A stretch of DNA of 64,000 nt from the NCBI RefSeq assembly GCF_000834055.1, contig NZ_JXSQ01000004.1, positions 1 to 64,000 on the forward strand, read 5' to 3'. Source of the DNA: Leucobacter komagatae (GTDB taxonomy: Bacteria; Actinomycetota; Actinomycetes; Actinomycetales; Microbacteriaceae). Shown here one piece after another: positions 53,732-62,749 of this stretch (its first letter is position 1; every line of letters starts with the position of its first letter). The notes below the pieces were generated by a model. That model made no database searches. It had not been told where the DNA came from and saw only the letters and a program-made list of their open reading frames with translations. Made by a program: the position numbers and the translations under genes.

Positions 53732-54595
53732 TCATCGCCGCTTGGGATCAAGTAAGCGCTGAATCTCGTCACTCAGCACGTTGAAGGCGAACACCGTAGC
53801 TGCGATGGCGAGGCCAGGCACAAACACTTGCAGTGGAGCCTGGTCAATGAACAGGTAGGCGCGGGAGAGCACAGCGCCCCAAGACGCGGTTGGCGGCTGC
53901 ACTCCGAGGGCAAGGAAGCTCAGACTTGCCTCCGCGATGAGCGCGAACCCCATGAGCACCGCGACCTGAACGAGGACCGGCTGAATGATGTTCGGCAGCA
54001 CGTGCGGCAAGATCATGCGCCGCAGGCCTTTGGCCCCAAAGGACCTCGCCGCCTCGATATAGGTCTCCGACCGGATCGACATCGTTTGGGCTCGCGCGAG
54101 CCTGATGATCACCGGGGCAAGGACCACGCCAACCGCGGTCATCGCAGTCGTAATGTTCGGCCCGAGTGTCGCTGTGATGCCAATTGCGAGCACAATCGCG
54201 GGAAACGACATCACCGCGTCGACCACACGCACCGTCACAAGGTCGAACCATCCGCCGAGCCAGCCAGCAGCGACGCCAAGCGGTAGACCAACGGTGACGG
54301 CGATGGCCACGGCCTGCGCAGCGGCGATCACGGAAACCCTGGTACCGAAGAGCATGCGGCTGAAGATATCTCTACCGAGGTCGTCAGTGCCGAGCAGGTG
54401 CTCCGCACTTACTGGGAGGAGGAGCGCTCCAAGGTCCTGCGCGTTGGGGTCGGCGGGTGCGAGGAGTTCCGCGAATGCAACCGCAATGACAACGAGCCCA
54501 ACGATCACCCAGCTCACCCAGATCACGAGACGGCCGGGCTTACGTCGCGAGGTCATCGGCGAGCGCTTGCCTGGGAGCGTGAGCACTGCGGTCAT
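53732..54595 (-). CDS. peptide/nickel-type ABC transporter permease (DppC-like)
   Basis: A 287-residue inner-membrane subunit of an oligopeptide/nickel-class importer. After a first helix come the LLGTDDLGRDIFSRMLFGTR block, which marks DppC/OppC permeases, and the cytoplasmic EAA-type loop (YIEAARSFGAKGLRRMILPH) that contacts the ATPases. It is the last gene of the SBP-ATPase-ATPase-permease-permease operon and overlaps the preceding permease by 4 nt. Confidence 0.92.
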   Translation of the reverse strand: MTAVLTLPGKRSPMTSRRKPGRLVIWVSWVIVGLVVIAVAFAELLAPADPNAQDLGALLLPVSAEHLLGTDDLGRDIFSRMLFGTRVSVIAAAQAVAIAVTVGLPLGVAAGWLGGWFDLVTVRVVDAVMSFPAIVLAIGITATLGPNITTAMTAVGVVLAPVIIRLARAQTMSIRSETYIEAARSFGAKGLRRMILPHVLPNIIQPVLVQVAVLMGFALIAEASLSFLALGVQPPTASWGAVLSRAYLFIDQAPLQVFVPGLAIAATVFAFNVLSDEIQRLLDPKRR

Positions 54596-55539
54596 GATTT
54601 GATCCTTGGGTCCAGGAGACGATACGAGACTTCGACGAGCACGTTGGTGATGAGGATGATCATGGCGGCGACGAAGACCACCGCCTGGATCACCCCGTAC
54701 TCGCGCTGATTCGTTGCGGAGACAGCGAGCGAGCCAATGCCGGACAACCCGAAGACCGCCTCAATGACGACTGCTCCGCTGATGAGCCGCGACACCTGAA
54801 TGCCGATGATCGTGGCAAACGGGAGGCTCGCGTTGCGGAGAGCGTGCTTCCACACAATCGTGCGCTGCGGTAGGCCTTTCGCCTGGTGGGTGCGAATGTA
54901 GTCACTCGACAGGCTCTCAATCATGGCGCTCCGTACCTGGCGCGCGATCTCAGCGGCGCCAACGAGTCCGAGCGCGATCGATGGCAGCACGAGGCCCTGG
55001 AGCGCTTGTGAGGGATTGTCTGCAAGGCTCGCTCCTCCCGGGCCTGGCAGCCACTTCAGCGTTAGCGCGAAGAGTGATATCAGCATCATGCCGAGCCAGA
55101 AACTCGGAATCGCGATACCGAAGGTGGCGGATGTCGTGAGGAGGCGGTCAAAGGTCGTGTCAACCCTTTGCGCTGCGAATACTCCCGCTGGAAGTCCGAT
55201 GAGGATCGCAAACATGAGCGCGAAGAACGCGAGCAGCCCGGTGAGAGGGAGCCGCTGCGCGATGAGCTGGGCGATGGGTTCGCCGGACTGGAACGTGGTG
55301 CCCATATCCCCAGTGAGCGCTCCGCCGATCCACGAGAGATACTGCGAGTACCATGGCTGGTCGAGGTTCAAATCTGCCCTGATTCTCGCAAGGTTCTCTG
55401 GAGTGGCATACTCGCCAGCGATAGCGATGGCAGGATCGCCAGGGATGAGCCGCTGCAGCAGGAACACGATCAGCGTCGCGAGGATCAGTGTTGGGACGGC
55501 GGCAAGCACGCTGCTTCCGACGACGCGGAGAATCTTCAT
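54592..55539 (-). CDS. peptide/nickel-type ABC transporter permease (DppB-like)
   Basis: A 315-residue permease with about six helices. The opening VAAVPTLILATLIVFLLQRL and the PGDPAIAIAGEYATPENLAR loop are typical of DppB/OppB. The EAA-type loop reads YIRTHQAKGLPQRTIVWKHA. The gene overlaps its neighbours on both sides by ATGA, indicating tight translational coupling. It would form the pore with the DppC-like subunit. Confidence 0.93.
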   Translation of the reverse strand: MKILRVVGSSVLAAVPTLILATLIVFLLQRLIPGDPAIAIAGEYATPENLARIRADLNLDQPWYSQYLSWIGGALTGDMGTTFQSGEPIAQLIAQRLPLTGLLAFFALMFAILIGLPAGVFAAQRVDTTFDRLLTTSATFGIAIPSFWLGMMLISLFALTLKWLPGPGGASLADNPSQALQGLVLPSIALGLVGAAEIARQVRSAMIESLSSDYIRTHQAKGLPQRTIVWKHALRNASLPFATIIGIQVSRLISGAVVIEAVFGLSGIGSLAVSATNQREYGVIQAVVFVAAMIILITNVLVEVSYRLLDPRIKS

Positions 55540-56537
55540 CGGTCCCCCCGCCAGCTTCCTGCCGCTGCCGCCGGGCCGTAGAGGTCCTCAACTCGGAAGC
55601 AGGCTGAGCGGTGGTGCTCACCCACTGCACGCAGCTCTGGCGGCGCTTTCGTGCACGCATCGGTCGCATAGCTGCACCTGCTGCTGAAGCGACAGCCAGG
55701 CGGCGGGTTGAGCGGGCTTGGGATGTCACCGCTGAGCACAATCCGGCGTGCGGCAGAGTCGCCCTGCACCATCGGCTGGGCGGATAGCAGGGCCTCACTG
55801 TACGGATGCATGCTCTGATCCATCAGCGTCTCGGTCGGGGCCTCCTCGACGATATTGCCCAGGTACATCACGCACATCCGGTCCGCGACATGGCTCACGA
55901 CGCTGAGATCGTGGCTGATAAACAGCAGCGTGAGCTCGTACTCCTGCTTCAAGGCACTCAACAGGTTGAGAATTTCGGCCTGCAGCGCAACATCGAGCGC
56001 CGCGACAGACTCATCGCAAATGAGCACCTGCGGGTTTGTCACGAGGGCACGTGCAATATTCGCGCGCTGCTTTTGACCCCCACTCATTTGATGGGGGTAG
56101 CGGCCAAAGAACTGCGACCCGAGCCCCACGTCGTCGAGCGCTTTTACCGCGAGCTCCTCACGTTCCTTTGCCTTGCCGCGACTCATGACGTCGAGTGGCT
56201 CACGGACACTGCGAAGGATCGTCCTTCGCGGGTCGAGCGCGTTATGCGGGTCTTGGAACACCATCTGGATTGCCTCAGTGAATGCCCGTTTTTCCCGCCC
56301 GCGGAACGTCGCGACGTCTTGTCCACGCCACTTCACTTGCCCGCTGCTCACCGGCGCGAGCCCGACCGCCGCTCGCGCGACCGTAGATTTTCCCGACCCG
56401 CTCTCGCCTATCAGGCCGAGCGTCTCGCCCTCGTACAGGTGCAAGCTCACGTTGTCGACGGCGGTCACGCGTTTGCGGAGGCTTATCGGAAAGCGAACGG
56501 AGAGCGACTCAAGCGAGAGCAGTGGCACGGTACTCAC
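55536..56537 (-). CDS. oligopeptide-type ABC transporter ATPase (DppF/OppF-like)
   Basis: A 333-residue ATPase. Walker A is GESGSGKSTV near residue 46, the signature is QMSGGQKQRANIARAL, Walker B VLICDESVAALDV and the switch His in FISHDLSVVSH. The C-terminal cysteine cluster (PPGCRFSSRCSYATDAC) is the feature expected in peptide-importer ATPases, which often bind an iron-sulphur cluster there. GTG 56537 overlaps the stop of the upstream ATPase gene as GTGA; longer in-frame starts would lie inside that gene. Confidence 0.92.
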   Translation of the reverse strand: MSTVPLLSLESLSVRFPISLRKRVTAVDNVSLHLYEGETLGLIGESGSGKSTVARAAVGLAPVSSGQVKWRGQDVATFRGREKRAFTEAIQMVFQDPHNALDPRRTILRSVREPLDVMSRGKAKEREELAVKALDDVGLGSQFFGRYPHQMSGGQKQRANIARALVTNPQVLICDESVAALDVALQAEILNLLSALKQEYELTLLFISHDLSVVSHVADRMCVMYLGNIVEEAPTETLMDQSMHPYSEALLSAQPMVQGDSAARRIVLSGDIPSPLNPPPGCRFSSRCSYATDACTKAPPELRAVGEHHRSACFRVEDLYGPAAAAGSWRGDR

Positions 56538-57520
56538 GAGGCAGCTCCCGCGAGCTCGATGTCGGCAGCTCGAGCGCAGCGAACCACCCGAGAACTGGAA
56601 TACGGGGCGAGCGCGAGCGGAGCATCGCAGATGTCCTCGCGAAATGCGCAACGCGCCGCGAACATGCACCCGGCCGAGTGTTCGCTGGGTGACGGCACCC
56701 TTCCGGGGATGGTGACCAGCGGCTCGCCCCGCCTTTCCAGCGAGGGAAGCGCGGCGAGCAACCCCGCGGTGTAGGGGTGAGCCGGACCGTCAAGCACCTC
56801 CCGTACCGGGCCGCTCTCGACGATGCGGCCAGCGTACATCGTGATCATCCGGTCGCAGGTTTCAGCAACAACCCCGAGGTCATGTGTCACGAAGAGCACC
56901 CCCATTCCTCGATCCACCGCCAATCCGCGGATGAGTTCGAGCAGCTGCGCTTGAATGGTGACGTCGACGGCGGTCGTCGGTTCGTCGGCGATGAGCAGCT
57001 TCGGGGCACACGCCAACGCGATCGCAATGACTACGCGCTGACGCATGCCACCAGAGAGTTCGTGCGGATATGCCCGCATTCGAGCCTTTGGGTCGGGGAT
57101 ACCAACGGCGTCCAGGAGTTCGCGGGCCGCAGCCTCGGCAGCGCGCCGGCTCAGGTGTTGCCGCAGCCGCAGCGTCTCTACGAGCTGACTGCCGACCGTG
57201 AACACAGGATCGAGCGCCGTCATTGGCTCCTGGAAGATCATTGCGATGGGCAACTCGGCGTTGCGTTTGCGCCGCCCGCTCCCGTCGAGCACGGCGACCC
57301 CGTCGAGCGTCACCGTACCCGACACCTGGGAGTCACGAGGGTCGAGGAGCCCCATGAGCGCGAGAGAGGTGACGGTTTTCCCGCTCCCGCTCTCGCCCAC
57401 AAGGCCGACTATCTCTCCGAGCTCGATGGAAAAGCTGACATCGTTTAGCGCCTGGACCTGCTCGCCCTGCTGACCGAAACGGACTTCCAGGTCTGAAACC
57501 TCTAGCAACGCCACGTTCAA
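56534..57520 (-). CDS. oligopeptide-type ABC transporter ATPase (DppD-like)
   Basis: A 328-residue ATPase. Walker A is GESGSGKTVT near residue 40. The Q loop is MIFQEPMTALDPVFTVG, the signature ELSGGMRQRVVIAIAL and Walker B LLIADEPTTAVDV. The C-terminal extension has the cysteine-containing SAGCMFAARCAFREDIC region of peptide importers. It follows the binding-protein gene after 20 nt. Two non-identical ATPases in tandem are the normal layout for this importer class. Confidence 0.93.
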   Translation of the reverse strand: MNVALLEVSDLEVRFGQQGEQVQALNDVSFSIELGEIVGLVGESGSGKTVTSLALMGLLDPRDSQVSGTVTLDGVAVLDGSGRRKRNAELPIAMIFQEPMTALDPVFTVGSQLVETLRLRQHLSRRAAEAAARELLDAVGIPDPKARMRAYPHELSGGMRQRVVIAIALACAPKLLIADEPTTAVDVTIQAQLLELIRGLAVDRGMGVLFVTHDLGVVAETCDRMITMYAGRIVESGPVREVLDGPAHPYTAGLLAALPSLERRGEPLVTIPGRVPSPSEHSAGCMFAARCAFREDICDAPLALAPYSSSRVVRCARAADIELAGAAS

Positions 57521-57540
57521 CTTCCTTTCTCTCGGGATCG

Positions 57541-59067
57541 CTACAGCGTGACCCCGACAAACTTGGGCTTGCCAAGCAGGCTCAGCTCGAACCCGCTCAC
57601 CTCGTCACTGAGTCCCACCAGAGCAACACTCGCGGTGATGGGCACTACCGGCGTGAAGTCGTAGAGCGCCTCGGCCGCGCGATCGAGCCCATCCTTACGG
57701 TCATCGATCTCGCTGAACTGATTCTGCTCAGCCAGGGCCTCTTCAAGGCCAGGCGCGGCGATCTTTGCCGGGTTGAAGAAGCCTGCTGATCCGAACGCTA
57801 GGGCGTACGTCATCGCCGGGTCAGGGTGCGGAATGAACTGAGTCAGGGCAGCCGGATGCACCCCCTCGACGAAGAACTCCTGGTTCATCTGCACAACCTC
57901 ACGGGGGATGATCTCGACGCTCACCCCCACCTCTGCCCACTGTTCTTTGAGGATTTCAGCGATGCGCGTGGTTTGGGCGTTCGCAATGGCGACGAGGTCA
58001 AACGTCAGCCCTTCAGCGCCCGCTTCCGTAAGCAATCTCCGTGCCTCATCGCGGTCCAGGCCGTAGCCAACTGATTCTGGCGGGCCAGCCCAGTACACGT
58101 CAGGGTAGATTCCCCGCGCAGGCTCACCAAACCCAAAGAACCCGCTTTCGAGCAGTGCCTCCCGGTCGACAGACAGGGCGAGGGCGCGGCGCACGCGCGG
58201 ATCACTCACCGCATCCGATGCGGGATTCAGAAAGACCACGTTGCTGACCAGCCGGACCGATTCGAACAGGGACACCGCGTCGGCCTCACGCACGAGGTCG
58301 GCGTGTGGTGTCGCGATGTCAAGCGCGATGTCTTGCTGGCCACCGATAAGGGAATTCGCTCTGGTCTGCGGCTCGGTGAGGATCGAGAAGGATATCTCCG
58401 AAGCCCTGACGGCGCTCTCATCCCAGTACTCTTCGAAGCGTTCGACCCTGAGGATCTCGCCGCGGCGCCACTCACTAAACGCCCAGCCGCCCGCGCCCAC
58501 CGGGTCAGTACTCAGATCCCCGCCTGCCTCCTCAGCCGCGGTCGGGGAGACCATCATTCCCGCGCGATCGGCGAGACTCATGAGCAGCGATGCGTCAGGG
58601 CGCGACAGCACGAGGGTTGCTGTGAGCTCGTCGTCAATTCGCACCTCGTCAATGGCAGCCAGCTCCGGCGCAACGAGCGAATCCTCGGCCTGTCCACGCT
58701 CGATGTTGTACTTCACGGCCTCGGCGTCGAAGTCCGTTCCGTCATGAAACGTGACGCCTTCGCGCAGGTTGAGCTGCAGCTCAGTCGGTGAGGGCAGCTC
58801 CCAGCTCTCAACGAGGCCGGGCTCTGGGATGAGGTCGGAGTTGTACGAGACCAGGGTGTCGTAGATCGGAAACAGCAACTGCTGGTCAGCAGCCGAATTC
58901 CCGCGGATCGGGTCGAGCGAGGATGCGTCCGTTGCGGCAGCGATCCGCAAGGGCCTGTCCGCGTCGCCTTCCGCGCTTCCGTCCCCGCCGCCACTGTCGC
59001 ACGCACTGAGCAGTAGCGCTGTGGCGGCGAGCGCAGCCGCAACGGCCAGAGTTTTCCGAGACATCAT
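57541..59067 (-). CDS. ABC transporter substrate-binding lipoprotein, family 5 (copy 1)
   Basis: A 508-residue extracytoplasmic binding protein anchored as a lipoprotein: signal helix TLAVAAALAATALLLSAC with the acylated cysteine C23. Family 5 marks include LREGVTFHDGTDFDAEAVKY and DPRVRRALALSVDREALLE. AAGGAGAG lies 5 nt before ATG 59067. It is the first gene of the importer operon. A second, very similar binding protein lies beyond the monooxygenase and amidase genes, so the importer probably serves their substrates; peptides, amides or related organics are possible. Confidence 0.93.
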   Translation of the reverse strand: MMSRKTLAVAAALAATALLLSACDSGGGDGSAEGDADRPLRIAAATDASSLDPIRGNSAADQQLLFPIYDTLVSYNSDLIPEPGLVESWELPSPTELQLNLREGVTFHDGTDFDAEAVKYNIERGQAEDSLVAPELAAIDEVRIDDELTATLVLSRPDASLLMSLADRAGMMVSPTAAEEAGGDLSTDPVGAGGWAFSEWRRGEILRVERFEEYWDESAVRASEISFSILTEPQTRANSLIGGQQDIALDIATPHADLVREADAVSLFESVRLVSNVVFLNPASDAVSDPRVRRALALSVDREALLESGFFGFGEPARGIYPDVYWAGPPESVGYGLDRDEARRLLTEAGAEGLTFDLVAIANAQTTRIAEILKEQWAEVGVSVEIIPREVVQMNQEFFVEGVHPAALTQFIPHPDPAMTYALAFGSAGFFNPAKIAAPGLEEALAEQNQFSEIDDRKDGLDRAAEALYDFTPVVPITASVALVGLSDEVSGFELSLLGKPKFVGVTL

Positions 59068-59252
59068 CTGTTCTCTCCTTTCAGCCGCAGCGAACCAGCG
59101 CTCCCCGGTGATTGCCGGGGTCAGCGCACAGACGCCGCTTCATGGATGGCGCGGTCACGCATGCAAGCGACGCAGGGGCAACGCAACGCGAGGACTGTCA
59201 CACCGTTATCCCTTCGTTGGAGCATGCGATGGAGGGAGCCGAGGGGCCCCGG

Positions 59253-59321
59253 TCACCGAAACGGGGAGGTCGTGTGCTGCGCGGCAGCCCTGCCGGGCAG
59301 CGGCCCCGTTTCCGTCGGTGA
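59253..59321. ncRNA. candidate structured RNA element (three stems)
   Basis: TCACCGAAACGGGG (59253-59266) pairs with CCCCGTT and TCGGTGA (59304-59310, 59315-59321) across a 4-nt bulge. The enclosed sequence makes two small hairpins, GCTGC/GCAGC (59276-59288) and CTGC/GCAG (59290-59300). The three-way-junction shape would suit a cis-regulatory RNA of either strand. Confidence 0.4.
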
Positions 59322-59541
59322 GCGCGCGGGGACCAGACACTATTCATCACGTGTCAAATATGTTCAGCGTTTCGTCGGAAATTTAAACACGCGATTCTCG
59401 CAAGCGCAAGCATCATTCGCGGCCCACGCCACCTGGGCAATCATCCACCCCTCGTGGCCCACCACCCCACCCCGCCTGCGTAGTCCACCAGTGCAACAGC
59501 AACAGGCGCTACTCAACTTCCCGATAGTCGTCAGAAAAATC

Positions 59542-59570
59542 TTGCCGCTCGCGAAAAAGCACCGTATCGT
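59542..59570 (+). promoter_or_regulatory. monooxygenase promoter
   Basis: TTGCCG (59542-59547), an exact 17-nt spacer and TATCGT (59565-59570). Transcription would begin near 59577, leaving a leader of about 130 nt before the monooxygenase gene. Confidence 0.55.
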
Positions 59571-59708
59571 GATCCACAGCCCGGACGCAGGTGGGGTGCG
59601 CACACAACAACGCTGTGCCCGCGACAGGTCCGCACGCAACGTCGCGATACGCCCCGCCGGTCTCGCCCCGCCGGAGCCGCAGCGCACGTCATCACCGAGG
59701 AGCTAGAG

Positions 59709-61250
59709 ATGGATCAGTCCCAGGCAGTTGAACACCTCGATGTCGCCATCATCGGCGCTGGGATCTCGGGTATCGCCGCCGCAGTCGAGGTGCGTCGCAC
59801 TCGCCCAGATCTGGCGGTAGCAATCCTCGAGATGCGCGACGGCCTCGGGGGGACATGGGACCTGTTTCGCTTCCCCGGCATCCGTTCCGACAGCGACATG
59901 TACACGCTCGGCTACAGCTTCAAGCCGTGGGTTCAACCACAGGCGATCGCGTCTGGCGATGCCATTCTCGGCTACCTGCAAGAAACGGTGGACGAGTTTT
60001 CACTCGGGCCGCTCATCAGATTCGGTCACAGGCTCACGCACGCATCGTGGGACAGCACCACCAATCGCTGGACGCTCACGTTCTCGCGCGCTGACGGCGA
60101 AACGACACTCACTGCCTCGCAGCTCTACCTCGGCACCGGGTACTTTAGCTACCGCGGCGGCTACAACCCGCCCCTTCCCGGTGAGGACGCGTTCCGCGGG
60201 GAGGTTATCCACCCGCAAGAGTGGCCGGCAGATCTCGACGTGACCGGCAAGCGTGTGGCCGTGATCGGCTCCGGCGCGACAGCGATCACGCTCGTTCCGA
60301 GCCTTGCGACCGTCGCGTCGCACGTGACAATGATCCAGCGCTCCCCCGGCTATATCCACGTGTCGCCTGATGAGGACGAAGAGGCGAACGAGCTCAGGGC
60401 AACGGTCGGCGCGAGCGAAGCCTTCACACGGGTGCGCTTGCGAAACCTCACCCAGCAACAGGATCGCTTCGCGAGCGCGCGCAAGCACCCGGAGGAGTTC
60501 GCAGCCGAGCTCTTCCGCCCCATCGAAGAGATCGTCGGCGAAGCAGTCCGCAAGGCCCACTTCACCCCCGCGTATGCGCCATGGGATCAGCGCGTCTGCC
60601 TCGCCCCAAACGGTGACATCTTCCACGCGATTCGCGAGGGTGGCGCGAGCGTTGCAACGGGCGAGATCGAACGCGTCACCCCAGACGGGGTGCGCATGCG
60701 GGACGGCAGTTTCGTCGCAGCTGAAATCATTGTGAAAGCGACGGGGCTCACACTCAACGTGGTGGGAGACGCCGCGTTCGTGGTCGACGGCGAATTGGTC
60801 GACTTCAATCAGACGCTGACCTACAAGGGCATGGCATTTTCGGGCGTGCCAAACCTCGTTGCGGCCTTTGGGTTTCTCAACTCCTCATGGACGTTGCGAC
60901 TCGAACTCGTCAACGAATATTGGATGCGCATCCTCAGCCGGATGGGCGACGTTGGCGCGGAGCGTTTCACACCGGTGCTCCGAGAGCAGGATCTGAGCGC
61001 CCCAACACGTCCGTTCCTCGCCGACATGACCTCGGGGTACATCCGGCGCGGAGTCCACTTGCTGCCGCGACAGGGAAACGCGCCGTGGGTGTACCCGCAG
61101 ACGTGGGGCGAGACGCTAGAGATCCTGTCAGGTGATCCCGTGAGTGACGACACCCTCGCTTTCGAGCCACGCCCCAGAGCAGAGGCTGCGACCGATTCGC
61201 ACTCCCCCGCCGCTGCCAGCGCCACAGCCTCGCCCCCAACCCTGCCCTAG
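59709..61250 (+). CDS. flavin-containing monooxygenase, Baeyer-Villiger type
   Basis: A 513-residue FAD/NADPH monooxygenase. The FAD motif GAGISG is at residues 16-21, and the Baeyer-Villiger fingerprint F-x-G-x3-H-x3-W appears as FRGEVIHPQEWP near residue 160. The NADPH motif GSGATA follows near residue 188. It resembles the EthA-type enzymes that convert ketones to esters or oxidise thioamides. The C-terminal tail is Ala/Ser/Pro-rich and probably disordered. GAGGAG lies 6 nt before ATG 59709. The amidase gene starts 27 nt after its stop, so the two form an operon. Confidence 0.9.
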   Translation: MDQSQAVEHLDVAIIGAGISGIAAAVEVRRTRPDLAVAILEMRDGLGGTWDLFRFPGIRSDSDMYTLGYSFKPWVQPQAIASGDAILGYLQETVDEFSLGPLIRFGHRLTHASWDSTTNRWTLTFSRADGETTLTASQLYLGTGYFSYRGGYNPPLPGEDAFRGEVIHPQEWPADLDVTGKRVAVIGSGATAITLVPSLATVASHVTMIQRSPGYIHVSPDEDEEANELRATVGASEAFTRVRLRNLTQQQDRFASARKHPEEFAAELFRPIEEIVGEAVRKAHFTPAYAPWDQRVCLAPNGDIFHAIREGGASVATGEIERVTPDGVRMRDGSFVAAEIIVKATGLTLNVVGDAAFVVDGELVDFNQTLTYKGMAFSGVPNLVAAFGFLNSSWTLRLELVNEYWMRILSRMGDVGAERFTPVLREQDLSAPTRPFLADMTSGYIRRGVHLLPRQGNAPWVYPQTWGETLEILSGDPVSDDTLAFEPRPRAEAATDSHSPAAASATASPPTLP

Positions 61251-61277
61251 TCGAAGCACCAACCGAGTGGAGAAGCA

Positions 61278-62720
61278 ATGAAGGCCTCGGAGTATGCAGC
61301 ATTTGACGCAACGGCCCTCGCAGGGCTGATCAGCGGCGGGGATGTATCCGCCGCCGAGGTGCAAGCAGCCGCTCGTAGCGCTATTGAACTCGTTAACCCG
61401 GCACTCAACGCCGTCGTGGGGCCGCTGCTCGACCATCCGGTAGGCGCAGCAACCGACGGGCCATTCGCCGGTGTCCCGTTCGCAATAAAGGATCTCGTCT
61501 GCCATGCGGCGGGCGTTCCGCAGGAGAGCGGAAGCGAGCTGTGTCGGGGCTTCACCCCGGCATTCGACACGGATCTCATGTCCCGGTGGCGGGGCGCCGG
61601 GCTGGCCGTGCTCGCCCGCACGGCAACCCCCGAGTTTGGCTTGTCGCTCTGCACCGAGTCACGCGCCAACGGCGCGACGCACAACCCCTGGGACCTCAGC
61701 CGCTCCCCCGGTGGCTCGAGCGGTGGATCTGCTGCGCTCGTCGCGTCGGGCGCGCTCCCCTTCGCCCACGCGAACGACGCGGCAGGGTCGATTCGGATTC
61801 CCGCGTCGCTGTGCGGACTGGTTGGCCTCAAGCCAACCCGCGGCCGCATCCCTCCCGGACCGGGCGGAGATGATCCGCTGTTCGGCACGAGCACTGAGTT
61901 TGCGGTCACCAGGACCGTTCGTGACGCGACCCGCCTGTACGCCGCCGTTGCTGGAACGGCGACCGGCGACCGAATCGAGTTCCCCATGGGTGAGGATCCC
62001 GCCTCATCGGGACGACCGAAGGCAGCGAGACCCCTGCGCATCGCGTTCTCGACGGCCTCCCCGTTTGGCGGGCCGGTCGACCCCGCATGCGTCCAGGCCG
62101 TCGAGGCGACAGCGGCAGCCCTTGAGAACCAAGGGCATCACGTCGTCGAGGAGAGTCTCGCGTTCGATGTTGACGAGTTTTCCGCCATGGTCACCACGTT
62201 TTGGGCGGCGACGATATCTGAGGTCGTTGCAGCGTTCGCGGCGGGTCGCCCTCAGGCGCGCGCGGACGCGCTACTGCAGCAAGTCACCGCGCGCTTCGCT
62301 GAGCGCGGCCGCGCGCTCAGCTGGCATGACGTGGCTGTTGCACGCACCGCCCAGAACGTGCTCACGCGGCGCGCGGGCGCCTACTTCGAGGGATACGACG
62401 TGCAGCTCACCCCGACGGTCGCCCGGCCGGCTTGGCCTGTTGGCGCCATGGATCAGGACGATCCCGAGTATTCGCCTGAGCAATGGTTCAGGGAGGGCCT
62501 TGCGCTCTCCCCGTTCGTCGCGCTGGCAAACGTCACGGGACAGCCTGCGATCAGTGTGCCGGTGGGCTCCGCCGGCACCCTCCCGGTCGGGGTGCAACTC
62601 ACCGCCGCTCAGGGCGGCGACGGGCTGCTACTCAGTCTCGCGGCTGAGCTTGAGGTCGCCATCCCCTGGGCCGCGAGAACCCCGACCCACCACGTGTCGA
62701 GACTGCCTGCTGGCAGCTAG
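61278..62720 (+). CDS. amidase, amidase-signature family
   Basis: A 480-residue amidase-signature hydrolase. The triad is readable: Lys in FAIKDLVCHAAG near residue 75, the Ser loop PGGSSGGSAALVASG near residue 150, and the nucleophile Ser in NDAAGSIRIPASLCG near residue 174. It could hydrolyse a carboxamide or arylamide. Operon position behind the monooxygenase, and binding proteins on both sides, suggest a small catabolic unit for an imported amide or N-containing ketone; the substrate is not evident. Confidence 0.9.
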   Translation: MKASEYAAFDATALAGLISGGDVSAAEVQAAARSAIELVNPALNAVVGPLLDHPVGAATDGPFAGVPFAIKDLVCHAAGVPQESGSELCRGFTPAFDTDLMSRWRGAGLAVLARTATPEFGLSLCTESRANGATHNPWDLSRSPGGSSGGSAALVASGALPFAHANDAAGSIRIPASLCGLVGLKPTRGRIPPGPGGDDPLFGTSTEFAVTRTVRDATRLYAAVAGTATGDRIEFPMGEDPASSGRPKAARPLRIAFSTASPFGGPVDPACVQAVEATAAALENQGHHVVEESLAFDVDEFSAMVTTFWAATISEVVAAFAAGRPQARADALLQQVTARFAERGRALSWHDVAVARTAQNVLTRRAGAYFEGYDVQLTPTVARPAWPVGAMDQDDPEYSPEQWFREGLALSPFVALANVTGQPAISVPVGSAGTLPVGVQLTAAQGGDGLLLSLAAELEVAIPWAARTPTHHVSRLPAGS

Positions 62721-62749
62721 AGCGCCGCGCCCGGCTGCGCGAGGGCCGC

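Larger units (their letters stand above)
59068..59708. other. divergent regulatory region, importer operon and monooxygenase
   Basis: No gene is supported in these 641 nt. The left half holds a small hairpin (CCCCGG/CCGGGG at 59103-59120) and the multi-stem structure at 59253-59321. The middle (59340-59400) is AT-rich for this genome, and a plus-strand promoter lies at 59542-59570. GAGGAG precedes the monooxygenase start. Confidence 0.6.

Noticed and set aside
53732-59067. Nickel-specific importer (NikABCDE)
   Set aside because: The binding protein shows no heme or histidine metal motif and no nickel enzyme lies nearby; peptide or other organic substrates fit equally well.
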